Made by a program: the position numbers and the translations under genes. A model generated the notes under the pieces. That model worked only from the letters and a program-made list of their open reading frames with translations. It was not told the origin of the DNA and did no database searches. This document shows positions 42,604 through 53,984 of a DNA stretch of 64,000 bases, one piece after another (the first letter of the stretch is position 1; each line of letters starts with the position of its first letter). Source of the stretch: Amphibalanus amphitrite (taxonomy: Eukaryota > Arthropoda > Thecostraca > Balanomorpha > Balanidae); contig NW_024881505.1 in NCBI RefSeq assembly GCF_019059575.1, forward strand, positions 1,631,501 through 1,695,500, written 5' to 3'.

Positions 42604-44018
42604 GTGGGCCATATCACCACAGGGCACCGCATCATTTTCGAGATAAATGACCGTTCTGAAGCGTGTCGCATTTTCCTGAGCATGATCTGGCGTTTACATA
42701 ATATTAAGCGCCCGACGGCCCCTCTCCTGTCTGCGGCTGACAGCTTACTGACAAGCCACCTGGCGATCGCCAACTCAACCCTAATTACGACGTTGTCCGC
42801 TAGGTGGCGGGGTCATACAATCCCAGTCAGGACAAGGGATTCTCATAATTATTTTGCTATCATATTTTCCCCCTTTTTAAAGTCATTTAAAAGCGCTATA
42901 GCACAAGTAATTTTACGATTAGCAGCGATTCCAGCCGCCGCATCAGGGTCCGGATGGAGCCAGGGAGCGTATGCCCCGGTGACGTCACCGTAGTGTTGCA
43001 GATTTGTAACATTAGCGAGCCCGGACGATCTTACCTAACTTATACGGCCTTGATCGTGCGTACCGTGTGGGAGTCTGCGTCCGCCATTACTGCCGGCGGT
43101 GATAGATAAGAACGAAATAAATACTTTTTACGCTTGAAGAGACGTTAAATGTAGTTTAAAACATCTCTCTCATTCAATAATTTAGTTTGAATAGTCGGGT
43201 CTGACTGTTCCGTGAAGTTAATCAACATTTCGGCTTGATTGGAGCAGCATGGCGGCGGAAACCATTCTCGGCCGTGGAAGGTACGCGATTTTGAAAATGC
43301 GTGGAAAAATAGAAAATCATGTCAAATTGTCCTGGAAAGTAACCTACAACCTAAAAGTGAGTATTGTGAATGCTGTGCATCGGTTTTCTTGAAAATCGGT
43401 TCGTTGAAATTGACAGAAATTCATTGGTAAGATATCTATGTACCACCTCCGGTGTCGCCGGTAAATCGCCGGTCACCACGAGGCTTGCCGGCTCGGCAGA
43501 GGGCAGGCGCACAGATGACGTCATCTGAGGGAAGCGCGTTGATTGGCCGCCATGAACGGGACGAGATCTATAAAGAGGGAAATTAATACTTTTCATACTT
43601 ATAAAGAGGTTAAATGTAGTTAAAACATTTCTTTTATTTAAATATCAAATTTACATTATCGGGAAAGGCTTTTTCGTGCAATAAAATTAATACTTTGATG
43701 TAATTGACGCACCTGAACGAAACAATGATTTTTCGTATGGTATCTTCTAAGTGGAAGTACCTACTTTGATTATAAGTATTATGTCAATCAAGCTTATTTA
43801 TTTAAAGTATGCTACTGATAAGATAAGTTATATCAAATATGTTAGCACAAACCTTCCACAAGACAGCAGCAATAAAAGCAGCAGCACAGCGAGTTCCCCA
43901 CACGATGTCAACTGTACGATACGATCAAGACAAAAGATAAACTCAATCCATCTTTCGACGGAACGCACTACGACGTACGATCTGCCGCTACCGAACGACG
44001 CGCACAGTCACGTTTTTC
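42604..44018. other. No gene; diverged internal duplication 43117-43235 / 43581-43700
   Basis: Both parts share AATACTTTT, AAGAG.GTTAAATGTAGTT.AAAACAT and TTCGTG-like words in direct orientation about 465 bp apart. The rest is unassigned. Confidence 0.45.
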
Positions 44019-44239
44019 CCCGGTTCTCACTGCACACATACGATTACCATCGCGGCGATCGGGAAACGGGCGTGCCGATCCCCATCCCATCACCATACGA
44101 TCACGATACGATCACCATACGATCCACCAAACGATCGAAAAACGGCAGTGAGAACCGGGCTTTATATACTGGAGACCAAAAGTGATTGTGAGTTGTGACA
44201 AATAAAGCAGCCCCCACGCATGTACCAGTATGTATATAA

Positions 44240-44410
44240 TAGCCGTGTTCACGACGGGCTATCCGGCGAATGCACCTTACTTGACCAAATCTGCACCTAA
44301 TCTCTTTTACAGCAAATATCTTCATTTTATTTATTTATTTCAATCGATGTTACTCTGATAATATATGACAAAGCAGCCATATACGCAATTTGCGCAACCC
44401 TAGCTGCTAG
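44240..44410. repeat. Dispersed repeat, inverted relative of 32397-32570
   Basis: Begins GCCGTGTTCACGACGGGCTATCC; the reverse complement of the 32397-32570 repeat aligns over about 170 bp. Confidence 0.6.
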
Positions 44411-44860
44411 CTACATTTGACTTTAATTTCCGGTTAATAATTTAACCGGAAACGGCCACCCCGTTTCCGGCTAAATTATTCATCAATAAAATGCTGAAGT
44501 GTTTGTCCCTTCAGCGTGGCAGCTGGGGTAACGCCAGCGTAAAATTTAACGCTAACAAAAATTGTAGGTATATTGTTAAAGTTAAAGAGCAAAAATGATA
44601 TTTCAAGGGTTTTTAGCTAAAAACTGAGATATGTTGCACTGTTAATGTTATACCATACAACCCTAATATTTATATACGAGTGATATGAAAGGATCGTTTA
44701 AGTGCTTGTAGTGAGGGGTGACGAGGCAGGCTGGCTTAAGTATGACATATTTTCCAAACATCGCTGTTTTAAAATAAAATTAGCACATTGGGGTAGCCCC
44801 GGGCGAGTGGGCGAGATTACCCCCAACCGAGAGCAATGCCATTGAACCACTGTGTTATAA

Positions 44861-44970
44861 ACGTTATAAATAAATAAACGTTATACGTTATAACGTTTAT
44901 TAATTACGTTATAACGTTATACGTTATACGTTACAACGTTTATATATTAAACGTTATAAATGTTATAAAC
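44861..44970. repeat. AACGTTATA-type simple repeat
   Basis: Repeated palindromic AACGTT with TATA spacers. Strongly self-complementary. Confidence 0.85.
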
Positions 44971-45846
44971 ACACTGACTTCATGATTGATTTCTAATTGA
45001 TGTAATTTTAGTATATAATGGCCGTTTTCACGACGGAATAGCAGGCATCTATTTGATACCAATATAATCCTTTGGTTCCTCAGGAATTTTAGTAGTTCTT
45101 TTTAGTAGGTTTACCAGCTTTCGAATGAATGGCGCGTTAGTTTGCTATTTTTCTATTAAATATCACATCGATTTACTTTATCTAAGGATTTATCACTAAC
45201 ATCAACATAAAGCGTAAGCACAATTACAAAATTATGAAATTAGTAAATACTAGTACAATAGTTAAAAAAAGATACTGAGTTGCCACACTACAAAAGATAT
45301 ATTCATTTATGGCGCACGACAGACATTTAGAAAGCAGCGCCCTGTTTTATTGCACGCTGCTAGCCGCTTCCATTGGGTTTTGCAGGCCGACGTTATTGGT
45401 TGTTACACGTATGATGTCACGCGACTTGTGGCCTATCACGGCTCTTTAATGATCTCCACTAAATGAATGCAACAATGGCCTTTTAAGTTGATATCTGTGG
45501 CCATCTGTCTATGGAGCGACCAATATGAAAGTTAGATGAATTTACCGGGGTTACATGACTATGAGCAAGCAAATGTGTATCAGGAATGGATTCAGGTGGA
45601 GAATTGCGCTGGACCATGAGTGCTCGAGCGCTCCCAATTCCACGCCGGTTTGGCTTTGGAGCCGAGACAGACGATGCGGGTCAAGGATGCGGGTCAAGCT
45701 GGGGTAACGCTGGATTGGCTGCGCCCGAGCACCCGTAACGCGGCACAATTCTCCATCTATAGATTTTCCTATTCGCTCAGCATTGTGATACCTAGGTGTT
45801 CGTAATAGCAATTACTCTGCTTATGTACTTATCCCCGGTTATTTAA
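44971..45846. other. Stretch without recognisable gene
   Basis: GGCCGTTTTCACGACGG near 45018 is the inverse of sequences near 32550 and 55770, a possible transposon end. Nothing else is supported. Confidence 0.4.
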
Positions 45847-46057
45847 ATGTTCGTTAACGGGCTAGCGCCGGACAGCGGCGAGACGGTCCTCCGAATAGCC
45901 GCGCCGCCGCCCGGGGCGGCCCCGCCGGCGGCGCGGCCCTCTCGGACGGGACGGGAGGGGACGGGAGACGCTTCCCCAGTGTGTGGGCGCTCGGCGCGCG
46001 CGGCGGAGGTGCGCTCCCGCGCGCCGAGAGGAGCGTCCGTCGGGTTCGATTTTTTTT
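45847..46057 (+). repeat. GC-rich unit ending in a T-run, copy 1
   Basis: About 210 bp from ATGTTCGTTAACGGGC to GGGTTCGA plus eight Ts, apparently identical to 51002-51213. Very CpG-rich. The GGTTCGA before a T-run resembles a Pol III B-box and terminator, but no convincing A-box is seen. It could be a retroposed RNA, a spacer fragment, or a duplicated exon start. Confidence 0.7.
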
Positions 46058-46418
46058 GTAGTGTCTGCCTCCGTGGGATAAAGCACGCCGCTACGTTCCT
46101 GCGATCTACATCGGCACCGGTGACGTACCCTCTGGCCATGTATATGGCGGCACCCTGCAGTGTCATACGTGTTTGTCTCCGTCTCTCTGGCCTCTGTAGC
46201 CGCCTCGCCCATGGGGTGCACTGCCGGAGGCCGAGACGTGACGTGCTCCTAAGCAGTGCAGGTCAATTATCCCCGGTAAATACCTCTCAGATGGGCGTCG
46301 TGCGTGGCGAGAGCTCGCCGTCTCCATGGGCGTGTGTCTCGCGCTTGACGTCGCGCAGAAGAGTCTACCAGCGAGAGGAGATTGGAGAGCGAAATGCCGC
46401 GTTAAGCAGTCCCCTTCT

Positions 46419-47456
46419 GTGCCCTCTGAGCGCTGATCGCTCCACACGCTGACAGCCCGTACTTATTCGAGTAGCCGCTGACTGACCCTCTGAGCGCTGA
46501 TCGCTCCACGCACTGACCGGCCCCTCTGAGCGCTGATCGCTCCACGCACTGACCGGCCCCTCTGAGCGCTGATCGCTCCACGCACTGACCGGCCCCTGAG
46601 CGCTGATCGCTCCACGCACCGACCGGCCCCTCTGAGCGCTGGTCGCTCCATGCACTGACCGGCCCCTCTGAGCGCTGATCGCTCCACACGCTGACAGCCC
46701 GTACTTATTCGAGTAGCCGCTGACCGGCCCCTCTGAGCGCTGATCGCTCCACGTACTGACCGGCCCCTCTGAGCGCTGATCGCTCCACGTACTGACCGGC
46801 CCCTCTGAGCGCTGATCGCTCCACGCACTGACCGGCCCCTCTGTGCGCGCGCTGATCGCTCCACGCACTGACCGGCCCCTCTGAGCGCTGATCGCTCCAC
46901 GCACTGACCGGCCCCTCTGAGCGCTGATCGCTCCACGCACTGACCGGCCCCTCTGAGCGCTGATCGCTCCACGCACTGACAGGCCCCTGAGCGCTGATCG
47001 CTCCACGCACTGACCGGCCCCTCTGAGCGCTGGTCGCTCCATGCACTGACCGGCCCCTCTGAGCGCTGATCGCTCCACACGCTGACAGCCCGTACTTATT
47101 CGAGTAGCCGCTGACCGGCCCCTCTGAGCGCTGATCGCTCCACGTACTGACCGGCCCCTCTGAGCGCTGATCGCTCCACGTACTGACCGGCCCCTCTGAG
47201 CGCTGATCGCTCCACGCACTGACCGGCCCCTCTGAGCGCTGATCGCTCCACGCACTGACCGGCCCCTCTGAGCGCTGATCGCTCCACGCACTGACCGGCC
47301 CCTCTGAGCGCTGATCGCTCCACGCACTGACCGGCCCCTCTGAGCGCTGATCGCTCCACGCACTGACCGGCCCCTCCGAGCGCTGATCGCTCCAAGCACT
47401 GACCGGCCTCTCTGAGCGCTGATCGCTCCACGCGCCGACAGCCCGTACTTCTTCAG
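46419..47456. repeat. 36-bp minisatellite, about 28 units
   Basis: Unit GAGCGCTGATCGCTCCACGC followed by ACTGACCGGCCCCTCT. A few units are 2-3 bp shorter. Variant blocks with CAGCCCGTACTTATTCGAG recur at 46453, 46695 and 47085 (and a variant near 47437), hinting at higher-order duplication. Degenerate units continue to about 47680. Because 36 is a multiple of three, frames stay open in several phases, including a 454-codon one on the minus strand; this is not evidence of a gene. Confidence 0.95.
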
Positions 47457-48192
47457 ACCTGGCCGCTGATCAGCCCCTCTGAGCGTTGACCGCCCCACAA
47501 ACTGACACCCTGTACTTATTCTGGCGGCTGCTGACCGGCCCCTCTCAGCGCTGCCGGCTCGTACGCCCGACGCGCGCGCAAGCATGAATCGCTGACTGGC
47601 CCTATATAGCGCGACTGGCAGCCCGTCTGCACGATTGGAACTGTGACCCGTCCCATAGCATTGTCGGCTCACATACACTGGTAAACAGCGGTACGCACGA
47701 ATGGATCGAACGCACGCTGACCACCGCATGCGACCACGTACGGCCCGTACGCATCAGGTGACCGCGCGCACGCTAACCACGTGGCCCGGCCCAGCAGTCC
47801 TGACGTCACACCGCCCGCAAAGAACGGGGTCACGGGGTCGAACGGCGGTGGGCGAACGTGTGGTGCGGTTGACACCTGACCGTCCATTGTTTACTTTTCC
47901 CGCCCGACTGGTGTTTGACCGTGGGTTGTTTTCGCGCTCTCCCCACCGGTCACCCTAGCGTTATCGTACCCATAATACCGCTGGTGACGTTCCCGGCGAG
48001 GCCGCCATGTCGCCAACGCCCCCCCCCCCCGATACTGGCGTCTCAGTGGACCTAAGCGCCTTCATTTCACTCACAGGACTGCAAACAACGCCCCTAACTG
48101 ACGGTCTGTTATCCTGGCCTATGCAGGACTCCGACCGCTCACCCCAACGGACAACACCGCAGCGCGGAGCGCGATCGTTGGCCCCTGGGCAG
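47457..48192. other. GC-rich stretch, no gene recognised
   Basis: Tail of the minisatellite, then unassigned GC-rich DNA with a C-run at 48020-48031. Confidence 0.4.
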
Positions 48193-48194
48193 AC

Positions 48195-49135
48195 GTGACA
48201 GGCCCGCTACCCCCTACAGCAATGCCCGCCCACCAGACGACCACCGGAGCTGACGCGCCGGCGGGCCCCCAGCCGGCCCCGGTACATACCAGCAACAACA
48301 CGGGCCCACGGAGCCGGAGACCCACCGGCTTGCCCTGTGCCGACCGGCGACGGCCGGCGCCGCGGCCCCGCCCTCATGGGGAGGCGCGGCACACACCCCC
48401 GCCTACCCGGCGCCCGGAGGCGTGCCCAACTGGCCGGCGGCCGGAGGCGCGTCCAACTGGCCGGCGCCCGGGGGCGCGCCCAACTGGCCGGTGCCCGGGA
48501 ATGAACAGTTCGCCGGCGTCGGCCCCACACCCACGGCCCAGGCCCACAACCGCCCGGCCCCCGCGACCCAGCCAAGCGGCGCAGCCAGCACCGGGCACGG
48601 GCTGCCCCCACAAATGATCCAGCCCTATGACGAGTACCGACGCTCAGCCGGCGAGACTAGAGAGAGCGCAGCCGCGGCAGAACTAAAGGGGCACGCGAGC
48701 GAGGGGTGGCGGCGGACCGCGCACAAGACCACCAGCAGCTACCGGTAGTGTCCTACGCGCAGCCGCCGGTACCCGCCCTCCGGCTAGCCGGGGTCAGCAC
48801 CAAGGCCGCCCAGGACCTCCGCCACCGAGGCCGCTACGTCGCGGTCGACGACTCGGGGGATGAAGTAGGGGGCCCGCTGACGACCACCGCCCACTATTTG
48901 GCCCGTGTAGCCGAACTGCTGGCTCACAGAGCCTACCATTTCCCGGCGGCGGGGCTCCAGCTGACAAGTTACATGGCGTGGCTGCTGCGTACTTACGCCA
49001 ACCGGCCTCTCGCCGAGACTCGGGCCGCCGACGCCAAAGCACGAGAGGCCATGGCGGCAAATCCGAGTATTCTGCACACAGCTCTCGACTGGGACGTGCT
49101 GTGCCGGCCTGGCATAACACCAATTAGCCACAGTG
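48195..49135 (+). pseudogene. Gag-like relic with Pro-rich N-terminus, frameshifted
   Basis: Plus strand. Bases 48422-48748 encode repeats of a NWPxPGGA type and a Pro/Ala/Gln-rich linker. A one-step frame change near 48715 leads to 48706-49135, where YLARVAELLAHRAYHFPAAGLQLTSYMAWLLRTYA...DWDVLCRP resembles a helical capsid-like domain seen in gag proteins of some invertebrate retroelements (pattern with a W-D near the end). The family (DIRS-like or LTR) is undetermined. Homology is cut at 49140-49187, where a MITE fragment is inserted. Codon use is GC-rich, unlike neighbours. Confidence 0.4.
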
Positions 49136-49186
49136 TGGAGACCAGGAAGCCGCAGCGGGTAATCATCTGCCAGACTTCCTGGCCGA

Positions 49187-49241
49187 TCGCTACTTTCATG
49201 CCAATTCATTAACTTTTTTGAAGGTGGGAGGGTCCCTTTAA
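49187..49241. repeat. Terminal fragment of the AGGGAC MITE family
   Basis: CTTTCATGCCAATT...GAAGGTGGGAGGGTCCCTTTAA, matching the ends at 60205 (inverted) and 63496. Confidence 0.85.
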
Positions 49242-50260
49242 CATCGCGTCTTACGAGTGCAGGACCGCTCGTGAACTGAACATCACAGCCGCTCGGTATG
49301 GCCCATACAAAGCCATCGCAATTTGACGTGGCTCTGCCGGCACGGGGCCGCCGACCGGTGCTCGCGCTGACGTCACATCGCGTCACCAACTTCACCGGCA
49401 AGCCCACTCATGCCTTAGTTCCGACGTCACACCACCGCCAATTGACCCGTTCCAACGCACACCCCCGCCGGTCGGGAGCACGCTGACGTTCCATCGTGGC
49501 TGCCGACCCAGGTGTAAATGCATCCCGCTGGCAGGTAATTGCGTTAAAGACCCACTCCGCGTGTGTCCATTGTAAGACGACACCCACCCGCGCTCTCCGG
49601 CTCCGACAGCGGACAGCGCAGTTCCCCTCCCCTCCCCCATTGCCGACCTCACGTTATCGGGACCAACAGCAAACACGCGCACCCCACCCGCCCACCACCA
49701 GCTGATAGTGCTCATGGCACGGGGAGACGAGCCCGGCTCTGGCAGCCGCCGAAAGGGGCCCCGACATGATGTCGGTTCAGGTTGACCCGGGATCTGACGT
49801 AACCACACCGCTGACCGGTGCTCGCGCTGATGTCACATTGCGTATGGCGAGCGCAGGGACGGCTCGTGATTTGATATCATACCACAGCCGCTCGGTATGA
49901 CCCTGATATGGCGCCGACGCCAACTGATTCGGACTCTGACATTACAATACCGCCGACCGGTGCTCCCACTGACGTTACATTGCGTCTAACGACCACAGAA
50001 TGATCTGTAACCCGATTCATAGCACAGACGCTCGGTATGGCCCCTGATTGGTATGACAACCGTATGTATGGCTTGGTATGACGAGCCAGCGCAGGCTAAA
50101 ATCGGATGCTGACGCCACACCACCGCCAATCTACCGTTTGACTGCACACCGAGCTCAGCTGGCTCGGCTCGGGCACCGGACGGCGTAGTCTCCCTCCCCA
50201 TTACTGCCCCCATATTGTCGGGGCCAACAGCAAACACGCGCTCTCCGGCCCAGCCGCAAT
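49242..50260. repeat. Diverged tandem duplication, about 560 bp units
   Basis: GACCGGTGCTCGCGCTGA recurs at about 49355 and 49815 (variant at 49947). CAGCCGCTCGGTATGGCC-like words recur near 49287, 49886 and 50025. CCAACAGCAAACACGCG recurs near 49662 and 50222. It follows the gag-like relic and may be part of that element's non-coding region. Confidence 0.6.
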
Positions 50261-50883
50261 CTGCCGGAGGAGACAGCACAGTGCTGACCGCCCGAGACGC
50301 CACCCTCCCCACCAGTGGACCGTTGTTTGTGCTACGGGGCGCCCGCCCTCACCCGGCTGTGTTCGAATAGCACACTGCGGGCAACTATCGGCTCAGGTTC
50401 GACAACCACAGCCTCCGCGACGGGCTCGCCACGTCCGCGTGCTCAGCCGGTGTCGCTGAACAAGTCATCCGGCGCCTGGGGCGACGGTTCAGTGATGCGT
50501 ATGAGCGGGCTAGCATGTGTGAAGCAGCGCCCCGCGGTCAGCTGGGTTTGCTGCTCAAGGTCGGACGGGGCGGCCCATTACAATCGTCGACCGCTGGCCC
50601 GGCCCAGGCGCGTCCACGGCCAGCCAGTATGAGCCGCGACGCCCTTACCTCCCCTGTGCGCGCCCCCGCCCTCCACTGGGCGCTAACAAACTCCAACCAA
50701 GTGACAGAGGTGAGTCGACGCCCATTCTCCTAGTGTGTGATCAGTGCTGTTTGCCAACCAACCCTGCCTCCTGCCTGGCGTCTCGTGGCCGCGGCCTGGC
50801 CTGCCTGAGCAGGCCACTTTACGCCGCGTCCCTCCTGGAGCACCGATCACTATAATAACATTCTGTCCTGTCGGGTGTGATTG
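50261..50883 (+). other. GC-rich stretch with an unassigned plus-strand frame
   Basis: A frame through about 50390-50733 (DNHSLRDGLATSACSAG, IRRLGRRFSDAYERA) has protein-like composition and may continue the gag-like relic. No domain recognised. Confidence 0.25.
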
Positions 50884-51369
50884 GCGTAAGGAATGGAGGA
50901 ATGGACATAACGTGAGAGGGACGGCCGGCCGATCATCAGCCAATGTAACGTTCGAGCAGAGTCTGTGCGGCGCTATAGTTAACGGAAGATAACGTTGTTA
51001 TATGTTCGTTAACGGGCTAGCGCCGGACAGCGGCGAGACGGTCCTCCGAATAGCCGCGCCGCCGCCCGGGGCGGCCCCGCCGGCGGCGCGGCCCTCTCGG
51101 ACGGGACGGGAGGGGACGGGAGACGCTTCCCCAGTGTGTGGGCGCTCGGCGCGCGCGGCGGAGGTGCGCTCCCGCGCGCCGAGAGGAGCGTCCGTCGGGT
51201 TCGATTTTTTTTTCTTTCTTTTTCAGCTCGTCGACCGTCCCTCTCACATCGCGTAAGGAATGGAGGAATGGACATAACGTGAGAGGGACGGCCGGCCGAT
51301 CATCAGCCAATGTAACGTTCGAGCAGAGTCTGTGCGGCGCTATAGTTAACGGAAGATAACGTTGTTATA
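50884..51369. repeat. Identical 119-bp direct repeats flanking the second GC-rich unit
   Basis: Bases 50884-51002 and 51251-51369 appear identical. Between them lie the 210-bp GC-rich unit and about 37 bp containing CTTTCTTTTTCAG and CCGTCCCTCTCAC, the latter complementary to GTGAGAGGGACGG inside the flanking repeat. The period is 367 bp. Confidence 0.95.
51002..51213 (+). repeat. GC-rich unit ending in a T-run, copy 2
   Basis: Same sequence as 45847-46057 with a slightly longer T-run. Confidence 0.9.
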
Positions 51370-52006
51370 AGAAGTTTTTGTGAGGGGATATCACGGCTAT
51401 AGGTAGGTACTCAGTTGCCCTATTCACAACTTTCAAAGAATGCTCCGATATCTAAATACCGCACAGACCTACTGCATTGGTGAATCTGACAAAAGGTCTG
51501 TGGAATTACATTCCCCCTCACCACACCCCTAAAAACTCATCCAGTGTCAAAAACCACTTTTATCGACTCGCCAAAAAAAAAAACAAAAAAAAAAAACACA
51601 CACACACACACACACAAAGCATGGGGCATGTCAGCTCTCAGTTCATTTATCATTGTCTTTACCATGGTTCAATTGCATTGCGCGATTCAAAGCACGTGAG
51701 TGCCTATATAGTATATATGTAGAAGATAATACCTACAGCAAAACATCAAAAATTACAAAGGCTACAATGCTTAAAAAGTAGGTTCATCAAGGAAGCCCAT
51801 TTTAGCTTGCGTGGTGTTGCCAACCATGCGATTCCAACGCGGGCTATTCACAACGTCTGCAAAGGCACGTTAACAACTGACAAGCCGCCACCGCTGCCAC
51901 TTATTCATAGATGGTTGATATCGCAGCTTGAGCGTCAGCAGCGCGGCCCACAACGCGTCGGCGCCAGCGCACGCAGCTGTTGGCACTCGGCAGCCGGTGT
52001 TGCGAC
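51370..52006. other. No gene; A-rich and CA microsatellite at 51571-51616
   Basis: An A-run with occasional C followed by about nine CA units. The remainder is unassigned. Confidence 0.6.
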
Positions 52007-53067
52007 TTAACGGCCGGCCGGCCCCATGAAGGAGAAGCTCTTGCTGAAGCTTTGTGATCGCCTCATAGCCGCCTTGGATGCCATCTTTCTTGGCAGATCC
52101 ATCCGTTCAGATGGTACGGTGCAGTCTGGATAAAGGACGAAGTCCAACGCCGCTAACCCCGCGACCGCCACCCCAGAACGTGGCCGCAGACCGAACGGGC
52201 GTGAGGGCCGTAAGGGCCACCCCGCCATCCGGTAGGTGGCTGAGCAGCCGGGCGCAGCGGCGCCTGGGCGGCGGCCGCGCTGAGATGAAGTCCCAAACCG
52301 CCATGTCGCCATCACCGCCATCACCATTGCTGCAGCTGTTCCCAACCGCCTCCATTGCCGCCGTTGTCAGGTATTGCCAGCAGCCGCGCCGCGGGATGTC
52401 AGAAGCCGCGCCTCCAGCGCCCCTCTCCGCACGTGTGCAGGTGCTCTGCGGCCGCCGGGTCCGACGTCCAGGCAGAACATGATATTTCCATGCTGCTCCG
52501 ACGGTGGGCTGGTCTTGTTTGGGTGTTCCTCCACTGTGACGTCGGTCACGCCTACCCCGGCCAGGGCGCAGAGGCCGACGTCTCACCATCCGGTTGCGGT
52601 CCTCAGTCGGGTCGCAACGTGTACCTCTACCGCAGCGTGGAGCGCGCTCCCGCTGGGCAGCGATACAGCCAAACGTAACATGCGGGCGGCCAGCGCTGCG
52701 CCGGACAGCGGACCCATGCAGGGGGTATGCCGGTCTCGGCCATTAGCGGGGTCGTCGGGGCCGAGGCTGTACATACAGCTGGTGACCGCGTGAGCCGCCA
52801 ATCGAAGCTCACGGCTTATAAGCTCGACGCAGGCATCACACGTTGTCCCGATGGGAGCTCCACGACGCCGCCGCGAACTCCAGCAGCGCGGCTCGCAGCG
52901 CGAAGACCGGTACGGACGGCCGGGGCGCGAACGGCGTGCGGGAGTCGCAGGCGACGGAAGACGTTCTGCGGACAGAAAGGGTTGGGCATAAGCTGGTCGG
53001 CAGGACACTCTTGAGCCGAGCCTTTGATGTAATTACAGATGATCCAGAAGCATGCACAAAAATTCAT
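52007..53067 (-). pseudogene. Unidentified minus-strand coding-looking relic, several frames
   Basis: GC-rich minus-strand frames succeed one another: 53067-52816 (CPADQLMPNPFCPQNVFRR), 52875-52583 (CDACVELISRELRLAAHAV, CMGPLSGAALAARM), 52549-52367, and 52345-52007 (LDFVLYPDCTVPSERMDLP, SFSKSFSFMGPAG). Their order along one strand and their protein-like composition suggest one decayed gene broken by frameshifts, perhaps a retroelement. I recognise no domain, and open frames also exist on the other strand as expected for GC-rich DNA. Confidence 0.25.
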
Positions 53068-53984
53068 GACACACTATTCCCATTTATGTATTTGCTACAT
53101 ATGATATGATATACCAGCTCATGATCAGTGACGCATTCTGGGCAATATGTTCTAAAGTGAAGTAACTGAAGTTACAATTGACAGCTTAAAAAACACACAC
53201 ACACGCACACACATTCGATAGCTTATGAGAATAACATGCCTTGTCTGTTTAATGCAGGAAAATATTTTTCACTTTTTTAGAAACAGCAAAACCGTTGTCA
53301 ACATGCCATGTCAACTATCTAAACAATTTTTATGGAAACTGCTCTAGCTAGCTTAAAGTTCCACAACGTTTCCGGAGCACTGTACCCAAACTCAGTTCAT
53401 GTTGCAAGAAAAAACAGTAATAATGCCTCCTAATTTTGAATGAAATATAGGTATGAGTAATTTGATTTGGAAATTGGAAAGCAACAAATTTCCGCACATC
53501 ATTTGAGCAAAATTACTATTTTCTTCAGCCACCAGGTTTTGCACAAAACTATAGTAAACCTTATGATCTAGTTTACACAAAACCAAAGCCCCTTTTAACA
53601 AATGTTGAATAAATTTTAACAATTTTAAAAAAATGTATCGTGGAAAAAATGAAAAGTGTAGATTTGTAAAGCCGGGATATTTCACGGATTAGGCACTTAA
53701 AGAAATATCTTCACCTTTCTTTGAGCCACCAGCCTTCACCAAGTTTTACACGAATGTAGTGAACCAGACAATGTGGCAACTCAAAATTGTGATGGTTTGA
53801 GATAATTATAACGGTAAAAGAAAAAGCAACACAAGGTTCCTTACCCTCGCTTTTTTCACTAGTCCAGATGAGGCTTCAACTGTTGCCGACCTGAGGAGCT
53901 ATAGGGACTTGAGCTTTCCAAAACTCAATTTCTAAGGGCACTGAGCAGTGTTTGGGTTTCACACGTATGCGATCGTAAGTTATA
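53068..53984. other. AT-rich stretch without gene; CA repeat at 53191-53212
   Basis: No coding or transposon structure supported. Confidence 0.5.

Larger units (their letters stand above)
40002..44164. repeat. Possible inverted-repeat pair AAGCCCGGTTCT, with an inner 141-bp element
   Basis: AAGCCCGGTTCTGACTGCCG at 40001-40020 is inverted as CGGCAGTGAGAACCGGGCTT at 44143-44162. A nearer copy CCCGGTTCTCACTGC at 44019 makes a perfect 15-bp inverted pair with 44145-44159, enclosing CCATACGATC repeats. Whether the small or the large pair bounds a transposon is unresolved. No target duplication seen. Confidence 0.35.

Noticed and set aside
46365-47729. 454-codon minus-strand frame with 12-residue repeats
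   Set aside because: Entirely a product of a 36-bp minisatellite; other phases are open too and no non-repeat domain is present.
48195-50733. Bacterial or viral contamination suggested by high GC
   Set aside because: Flanked on both sides by the same MITE and repeat families as the rest of the window; GC-rich retroelement debris explains it.
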